From positions 36,073,606 to 36,137,605 of the forward strand of contig OZ026625.1 of NCBI GenBank assembly GCA_964020975.1: DNA of 64,000 nucleotides, read 5' to 3'. A model generated the notes under the pieces. The model saw only the letters and a program-made list of their open reading frames with translations. It made no database searches and was not told the origin of the DNA. This document shows positions 52,665-64,000 of this stretch, piece after piece (within the stretch, counting starts at the first letter, position 1; each line of letters opens with the position of its first letter). Position numbers and translations under genes: made by a program. Source of the DNA: Hermodice carunculata (lineage: Eukaryota > Annelida > Polychaeta > Eunicida > Amphinomidae).

Positions 52665-53590
52665 TACATTGTTCTATGGTAGATTTTGTAGGTTTCGGGG
52701 TGTGGACAGTTTCTTTATTTTTGTTTGGTAGGGATGAGTTCACAAAGGGAGTGCAAATATGTTGTAGAAATATGAGGGTAACTGATTCTTTACATATCAC
52801 TATAGCACTTTATAGCTCTTAATTTAAAAATATCACATACGTTTAAAATATGTAGTTTTTTAAACAATGGATTCGAGTGAGTATAGAATGCTTCAGAGAA
52901 AATGAGATGCTCAGCTTTTCTGCAGTATGCATATGCGATCATAAGGGAAACCCCAAGCACGAATAGAATAATCTAAGACAAACACAAATAAGGGATTGTT
53001 ATTTAGTAACAGACTACTTGTTAGAATATATTTGTGAAATTGTTTGAGAATGCCAGTTACACTATTCAGCTTTTTACCTATGTGATTGGAACGAGCTCCT
53101 CAATTTAAATGTTTTTGAACTACCAGTACAAGAAATTGAAATTCGTCGTTTTTGGAAATTGAAAGATTATCTAATTTTAAACCTAATTTTTTTTTCTTTG
53201 GTTATGATGATTTAACACATACTTTGTCTTTAGGATATTTAAAGATATTTTGTTAGCTGCTAACCTGTTATATACTACTCCACTCTCAATTTATATTGCT
53301 TGATAAATAATCTTCATTAATTTCTCTGGAGGAAATAAATGAGAAAAAAAAACTTAAAAAAAGTGACTAAGGTAGTACCAGCTGCGTACAGAAAAGGATG
53401 CCGTGTGAATATCATTGGTATAAAAAATAAATAAGAGTGGACCAAGAATCGATCCTTGGGGCACTCCGGTTTTTATTGATAATGATTCAGAATAATCTCG
53501 ACAAACTGGAATCTGTTTTCTAGATAATTTTGAAACCAATGTGTAGTTGTTTGACATTGTTGACGTTAAAAATTGATTATTAAAAGGTAC

Positions 53591-55579
53591 TACAAGCCAT
53601 ACGTGCGATGCGTGTATATATAGAAATTGTCTCTTTTTTATAAATCGTTGCCTATTGTTTGGAAGCCCAAAAAGGCTAGTCCAACTTCACAATGTAGCTT
53701 GAAGGCAACATTCTCATCAGTGTATAAATTCATTGCAGCATTTGTATCCTTCAGGGTTTTTCTTCATAACAATCACTGCCTGGTATTGATAAAGAAGATT
53801 ATACAAATGTCGACAATCTTTCTCGAGGACTGTTGCTGTAAAGTCATCATGTAACAACTGCAAACTTTGCGACTCATGTATACTATTTGTTACTGTTACT
53901 TTGAGCACATCACACATCCAATATTTCGCTCTTCCTGGACTACTTTTGATTCTGGCCGTGTACCCGGCTTTGCTTTGCATGTGTGACACCGCCTTCATGA
54001 ATGAATTAACTTCATGCATTTTGTGGTACACTTATTCGTGGCATATACTTTTATGTAGGTAATATTTTACAGAGTCAGCGCCCAATTTAAAATGATAGAC
54101 ATTATTGTGGAGGGGTCATAACCCATGACCCCACAACCATTTTGGACTGCATACCACAGCAGGTTGACTCTTTACACTCCCAAAAGTTTTTGGATCACCT
54201 GACCCAAATACTTACAAGTTAAGTGCATGCAAATAAAATCGACAAAAATATAGAAAAAGAAATTGCTTTATGGATATTATGGAAACTTAGAACAGGGATG
54301 AAGCAGGACACCCTCGATAACCTGAAAAAGCGAAACGAAAGTATGGATTATAAGGTACATCTTCTGAACTTCAATATTTATAATGAAATTATTTGTAACT
54401 TTACTTGATTGGTCCATTACGCTGTTTTTATTAATTAATGTACATGATCTGCCAAAAGTCTTAGTGCGTGTCTTTCTGACGAAAGTTTGTTGATGTCACT
54501 GCACTAGTTCCCTTTTTTTTGTTGTGATAATTCCTTGGTGTATGTACTTGTATTGTTTGTATATATTTATTTAGTCGAATGAACATACCTGAACCTGAGA
54601 ACAAATAAACCTAATAAGAATTCCCTTGTATCTATATATGACAAGTGAGATCCCATCTGTACTTCGCTGGGAGTACTATATGCATTTTCCTGTTTTTATT
54701 CACAAGAAAATTAACTGCTACATTGCATCCAAATATCTGCTCCTTGTTGTACTGGCTTCTTAAAAGCTTTGAGAAATATCAAGGTTAAAATCCAGAAGGT
54801 CCATGAATATATGATGTATACTGACAGAGTGCATTGTCATTTGTACAGCTGCTGCATATACTCAATATCAGCAGCAAATGGGTCTCTCACGATATTAATT
54901 AAAGATATTAGTTTTACTTGTAATTTGGTACCTTATTCTTCCCTGTTATATCTATTTAAATCTCATAAAACCCAGATTTCATGACATTACCTGGAAATAA
55001 CCAGTTTCAGAGTCACAGCTTCCGATACTTCGTATTAAATTATCCAACATGTCATAGTTGCTATATATGAGATTCAGTGACCCTTTCAGAAACCTTTATG
55101 ACTTCAAAATTTTGGCAAAGGTGGAAGCAATGAAACAAAAAAGATGTGTGAATATCTTAAATTATAATTAAAAGGATCATAAGTTTTGACAAAACATGTA
55201 GCATTGTCAATACATTGATAAATTACATTACCAAACAAGTTAGATACATGAGTGAATGTACGTAAATAGTACTGCGATAATTGCGTGTCTATATCATAGT
55301 CGTAAATAAGTCGAAGTGTAAAAGCTTTCGAATCTTAACAAATCTATCAACGCCACCAGCCACAACAGCATGACTTGAATAGCCATCAAGCAACATATTA
55401 TTTATTGACCATCTAAAGAGATTAGATGTCATGTTAACGATATAGAAATAATGACAATCATGCAAAATAAAACTGGACAATTGTGTCCAACAATGTTAGA
55501 GAAGCTGCACTGAAAAACCGAGTGAACAAACTATACATGATCAAAACCCTTGGGTCACCACATAAGCCAGGTCAAAATC
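53591..55579. other. Gene-free stretch with one unexplained minus-strand frame
   Basis: The minus strand at 54031-53717 has a 104-codon frame (HEVNSFMKAVSHMQSKAGYT..., LLYQYQAVIVMKKNPEGYKC) that looks protein-like and seems to continue in a second frame as TDENVAFKLHCEVGLAFLGF. I do not recognise it; it may be a pseudogene fragment. The rest shows no domain, RNA gene or element end. Confidence 0.35.
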
Positions 55580-55582
55580 CAG

Positions 55583-59597
<4,015 letters not shown>

Positions 59598-59913
59598 CAG
59601 ACGTTTAAGGTAGACATGCAGACAACTTTAAAGTAGTTTTATATGTCAGTCATGATCAAAAATACGAAGTGCAGTATGAAGCAAAAGACCCCTCCCCTGA
59701 CGTCAGACAGGTACCAGGAAAATTTAGTAGTAGTGCAAACTGATTTAATGCTTGCAACTGCCAACTTTAAACATGTCTTGCTTCATACACATATTGTATA
59801 AACTGTCAGCTACAATTGTTAGGTTTATATATTTTTTGCATCATGTACGCATTTTTTAAAATTCCACTGGATATTTATAAAATAAATTTTTTCGCGAGAA
59901 ACTTCAGAAATGA

Positions 59914-61876
59914 TCATTTTGATTTTATAGTCGAATATCCTTCTGTCACATGTATTTCGATAGCCAGTAAATAACGGGAGTCAATGTTGTCAAAATCAGT
60001 GTATTCTCTAGCAAAGGTAACTAACCTTGACAGATAGACACCATTAGCTGGCCCTTGTGGAGTACTGCTATCCATATGTGGGTGAATTACTATGTTAAAT
60101 TCACTATCTTCTTGTTTTGTCATATAAATGTATTTCTGTCTTTTTGTCCAGACCCACTTCATAGTGGTCGTTACCCTATTCTGCAGTCCGAACTCTTCAC
60201 TCTCCATAAGCCAACCTGTCACGGTCTAACCTACATACATGTATAAGTACTATTGTCCATATTGAACACATTGTTCTGTAGGATTTTCACACAGGCTGTA
60301 TTATCCCGAATAATTTAAAGGCTCTTCAGAGGGTCACTACTCAGAACATGTTTTGGAGCCTATACCTGAACATGGTTCTCTGAGTAGCGGCTCCTTGTGG
60401 AAGCTAAATATTCAGCAAACACAACCCACATAATGATGAATAATTTGAACGTGGCACATACTGAACTAGCTAAATACGTGAAGTTTTGCTTATAAATGCA
60501 GAGCTTCATTATGAATGAAAAATGCCTGTCAAACCAAGCATAATTACCAAATGTGTATAGTACAAGTTCAGATATGCACAATTTGAATGATCACTGAATC
60601 AGTATATACCCTTTCTAGCTGGATAGCTTATCTTAATAAAACCACCTGCCAGTGTATGGCTGAATTTAAACAAAACTAGGGCATTATATTCAGTCCCAGC
60701 GATTGTAAAAGAAACAGTTGGAGTGAGACCACCAATAAAAGCCGAGGGAAATAGTAACGATTAATGTAACCGTGGACATTCTGCACCAGAAATGCAAAAC
60801 AAGCCTATGATGACACCTATTTCTAATTTTTGAAAGTTTCCAAACAATAAAGCTCAATTACGCTGCCAAGCCTGATTGCATGTTTAAACATAATGGGTCA
60901 GGTTTGTGACATGAAGACTGAAAATCGTAAGTTTTTAAGTCAAGAAAATGCAATCAAAATATAATTTTCATAGTCAGATATCAAGAACAATTAGGCAAGC
61001 TTTTAACTGTCGTGGGTAGCTGGTTGCTACCTTCAGCCCGTGGGGGTTTAACCTTACAGAAAAGTACTTTAAACTTCAATTCACTGTTATCGTTTTACAT
61101 CATTATGCCTAAAAATGTACCTTGCATGTTGCTTTCTGAAGTTTCCACTACCTCCAAAAAAACCATGTTTGTAAAATAGATTCTCGAAAGTGTTTATTAT
61201 TTAATGCTTAATAGGTCATTAATGTATCTAAAAGTCAACTTAAGACATTTATCATAAGTATTTTTTCTGTTTTGGCAGCTTAATAGGAGACATCTACTTA
61301 TTGTAAAATTAATACAAATTGCCCAAAAGAGGTGCTCCATCGGAACCCATTGGAATACCAATTGTCTGTCTAAAAATGGAATGTCAAAAATTGACATAAA
61401 TGTTATCAACAAAAAATTAACAACTCAACAAACAGAGCATCTTTAGATATACCTCACATCATTATTGAATTACGCAACCTATAGGATGATCATTATTTTT
61501 ACGTTATTTTCTTCACGTTCAAAAACAGACTGGCCATTCTTCATATCATTACCAAAATATGCACCTTTATAAGATATGACCACTCTTTGAAAGTTATATT
61601 TCTCCTATGTTTTATTTATTACAGGCTTGATACATTTTGTCAATAAAATTGGGCAGTAGCAGTAGCTGTATATAAAGGGAAGTCCCAAGAAGAAATCTGT
61701 TTAAAAGGTAAATGATTGTCATTACCATTTGACTGCTCCAACGTGGCCTGTGACTTGGATAGAATCCTAAACCTGTTAATGCCAGAAAATGCTTTCATCT
61801 GACCACAATAATTAAACAAAAATTCTTGTACTATCTTCAAACTATTAGACAATACTGACAGTTTTGAGTAGAGCAA
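59914..61876 (-). pseudogene. Decayed reverse-transcriptase relic, family uncertain
   Basis: Three minus-strand pieces in order fit one retroelement polymerase. 61876-61640 ends in QISSWDFPLYTAT, like the 'tFDFStLYT' palm motif A. 61412-61197 contains a motif-B-like stretch (VPMEHLFWAICI) and FRYINDLLS, motif C of the YIDD type. 60222-59914 has YMTKQEDSEFNIV and PANGVYLSRLVTFARE, the C-terminal 'YDKRdDF.F ... PAYGVYiSQLvR.aR' signature found in a widespread invertebrate retroelement. It is broken in many places and old. It is not recognisably LTR-type, and I cannot place it in a clade. No ends were found. Confidence 0.6.
60337..60388. repeat. Short imperfect hairpin
   Basis: CTACTCAGAACATGTT (60337) pairs with AACATGGTTCTCTGAGTAG (60370) with small bulges. 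It lies inside the spacer of the RT relic. It may be the foot of a small MITE; nothing else supports it. Confidence 0.45.
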
Positions 61877-61904
61877 AATTCGGAACCTGCTATGCTTTGG
61901 AACT

Positions 61905-62250
61905 AATAAGGATTTCCATACAGTTTCAGAAGTGAGTAAATGTTAGCTTAATGGGCATGCACATCAGAACGTTTCAGTCAAATTAACGGTAAAAATTGTT
62001 ATGTTTGTTCAATTTAATATCCAATGATTCGATAAGGATTTTATGCAGTTTTGGACGTGAGTAAATGTTGGGTGAGTGGGCATGTACATCAGAAAGATTC
62101 AGTCAAATTGAAAATAAAAATTGTTCATGCATGTTCAAAATAATATCCAATGATTCATTTAGAATTTTTATGCAGTTTTGGAAATTAATAAATGGAGGGT
62201 AAATGGGCATGTACATCAAAAAGTTTCAATCAAATTAATTTGAAAATTAC
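61905..62250. repeat. Three tandem units of about 120 bp
   Basis: Each unit runs 'ggattt...tgcagttttgga..tga(g)taaatg...ggcatg(t/c)acatcaga..gtttcagtcaaatt...aatatccaatgattc'. Units begin near 61909, 62036 and 62162. The last is degenerate at its end. Confidence 0.85.
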
Positions 62251-62559
62251 TTTTTAGCTGTGCTGACCAAAGGTGCTAGAGCTTATGCAATCATCATGTC
62301 TGGCTGTTCATCTGTCGTCCAATCCCTCAATTTATCCATCCGTCAGTCATTCTCTCCATCCATTCATAAATTCTTTCCTGTAAGCGTGATACAGTCCAAA
62401 GTTTTTCATATGGCTCCATATAAATTTCTGGCCTAATTACGTGTATGAGGTTGTAGATCGAGTTCGATATTGTGGTGCAACCTACAGTACCATGTTATGT
62501 ATGGGTCGAATATGAAAATATTGTGACTGCTCTAGCATTTGTAAAATTTGATAGATGTT

Positions 62560-63960
62560 CCTGAACTTTTGTAGGATTATGGCGGAGGTCTGAGTCTCAC
62601 AAACTGATGACACGGGTGGCGCCACTTATACTTTAATGGATATTATGAGCCAAAATGAGTTTGAGAAATACATGAAACACCATACCTGCAAAATATTCCA
62701 ATAACATTTGCCAAAATTATACGGTATATTAACCATGTCCAATGATAGAATATTGTATGACATCACGGACCTTGGTCTAATTCTGTCAGGTCAGCAGGCC
62801 TGTACAGTTGAAAGAGGTGATGTTTTAAATGCGGGTGTAGTTTGTACATCAATGACAAAGAGAATTGTGGTTCCAGAAGATAGTTGCACTCCATTACATC
62901 ATACATAAAGGTGACCTTTTGCTTTTTGGGTCACTCTGACCTAATGATCATGTGTTTTGGTGCTAGTCCAAGATTTTGTCTTTCTTCAATAAATCGAAAA
63001 GTTATTTGAACAAACACACCATGTGTAAAAAGCTGGATGGGGTGCACATTCTGAACATAACCATTTGAAAGCTGAGTTGAAGGTCAAGGTCAAATTGGTA
63101 GTTGGAATATAGGGGGCCATCCTGTGATTGATCTGCACCCCTTCAGTTTTTCACTTAGGCTCATAAAACCTATGTGTATGCATATGGAAATCTATGTCGA
63201 GGTCAATGTTTATGGCGCACCTATAGTATTAAGGAAGATACGGGGGGAGGGGGGAAATATAGTGACCATTCTTGCATCCTTATCTTTTATGGATCTTCAT
63301 AAAATATAGTTGGATTGTTAAGAGTTCAAATTATTCATTGCTTGTGATACGGGTTGTGCCTTCTATAATTCGACGGAAATTGCCAGTTCAGGTGACTTGA
63401 AAAATACAAACTTCTATATCTTGAAAGACATGCTAAATTTATAGGACACAAAGACCATGTCTAATGCTAAAATATTGTGCAAAGTCAGTGAGCTTGACCA
63501 ATATGATTGAGGCCACCAGACCTGGAAGTTAGAAGAGGTGATTTTATAATGGTAGGGTGTAGTAGAGAGGCTATCAATGGCATAGAGAATTGAGCCGCCA
63601 GATAAAAAAATCACTTGGGTACATCATATATAGAACTCTTCGATGGTGACTTACTTTTGGGTCGCCATGAACCAGCGACCGTGTGATCTTGACCATTTTT
63701 TTAAGATCATTAAACACTTTACTAGGGCATTTATTTCAATATCCTGATAAATAATAAGGGAAATGATACCAAATGTACCACAGATGGGTGTCATGCGGAA
63801 TTTTGATTTACATGGTATGGATGGCCTTGATTAATTTTTCAAGATTGTAGAGGGAATACAGGAAATGATTTTTGGTGATGGTTGTCAGCTGAGCCACTGG
63901 CCCTCTTGTTCATATGTCGGGGAACTTGAGTTGGTCAACAGACCAAATTCGTCACTGAGA
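62560..63960. repeat. Two diverged direct repeats, period about 0.73 kb
   Basis: 62690-62990 and about 63425-63720 share, in order, 'accatgtc(c/t)aatg.ta(g/a)aatattgt', 'gag/cttg.(t/c)caat/ctaat', 'gaagaggtgat(g/t)tta(a)', 'agagaattg(t/a)g', 'acatcatac/ata', 'ggtcac/gccat'. These are typical dispersed non-coding cassettes. The 63860-63930 stretch ('cagctgagccactggccctcttgtt') is another common invertebrate repeat word. No gene. Confidence 0.6.
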
Positions 63961-64000
63961 ACCTTTAAAAAATGTATACATATGACAATAATATTTTTGG

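Larger units (their letters stand above)
36787..53255. repeat. Segmental duplication block B
   Basis: Colinear direct copy of block A, starting at 'tgttttaattttagatttaaac'. B-only features are about 760 bases at 38341-39110, SINE-like copies with a flanking direct duplication at 46994-47690, and a Tc1 element at 51075-52664. Because the shared Harbinger, Tc1 and LINE relics are dead in both blocks, they were there before the copy was made. The two blocks are separated by about 3.7 kb. Confidence 0.9.
50640..53590 (-). mobile_element. LINE 3' part (block B), split by a Tc1 insertion
   Basis: Minus strand 53557 to 53400 reads QIPVCRDYSESLSIKTGVPQ then GSILGPLLFIFYTNDI, a clear palm motif-B block of a jockey/CR1-type LINE. 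Further along (about 53180-52880) come FQFLVLVVQKHLN, IGKKLNSVTGILKQFHKYIL and AWGFPYDRICILQKS, the post-palm region. The FADD segment is not readable between them, so some sequence is lost. The 3' end matches block A at 50640 ('gaactcatttatttgacag'). The 51075-52664 Tc1 element interrupts it. Block A contains only the part below about 33040. Confidence 0.7.

Noticed and set aside
54223-54408. 61-codon frame with charged residues
   Set aside because: Too short, no domain and no conserved counterpart in the window.

Overview
The window looks like nuclear DNA of an AT-rich marine invertebrate. There are no bacterial-style operons, microsatellites are everywhere, and the transposon community (2A-bearing CR1/L2-like LINE, Penelope-like, Tc1, PIF/Harbinger, Merlin, tRNA-derived SINEs) fits a mollusc, brachiopod or invertebrate deuterostome. 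I cannot fix the phylum from sequence alone. No retrovirus, LTR element, Polinton, CRISPR array or canonical tRNA/rRNA gene was recognised.

Layout: 1-8 kb is mostly non-coding with two LINE 3' fragments, a G-rich tract and a GAAA tract. 8.2-12.7 kb is a near full-length but broken LINE with a 2A-like peptide, an APE-type endonuclease and a reverse transcriptase, carrying a small tRNA-derived insertion. 12.7-16.7 kb holds an AAT array, a strange 'cgaaaa' repeat, a Penelope-like fragment and a palindromic element.

The core of the window is a tandem segmental duplication. Block A (about 16.74-33.04 kb) and block B (about 36.79-53.25 kb) are colinear paralogues of about 16.4 kb. Each carries one giant open exon (1008 and 1011 codons up to a shared splice donor) encoding a cysteine-rich protein with CUB-like segments and the first half of a C-type lectin-like domain. 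Both blocks also share a dead PIF/Harbinger transposase, a dead Tc1-like element and a LINE 3' piece, all of which therefore predate the duplication. Later events are visible in only one block: a 1.59 kb Tc1 element with TIRs and a TA target duplication in B, SINE-like copies in B, and about 2.3 kb of extra DNA plus a 77-bp tandem duplication in A. The spacer (33.0-36.8 kb) contains a Merlin/IS1595-like transposase relic right at the end of block A and a tandem array with a period of about 0.5 kb.

The right side (53.6-64 kb) holds a 4.0 kb element with Harbinger-type TIRs and a CAG target duplication but no transposase, a decayed reverse-transcriptase relic, and tandem repeats.

The two CUB-like/lectin exons are the only host genes I can support. 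They are likely parts of secreted or surface recognition proteins, expanded by local duplication and kept open while their surroundings decayed. Their function, and the exons that must carry a signal peptide and complete the lectin domain, are not resolved here.
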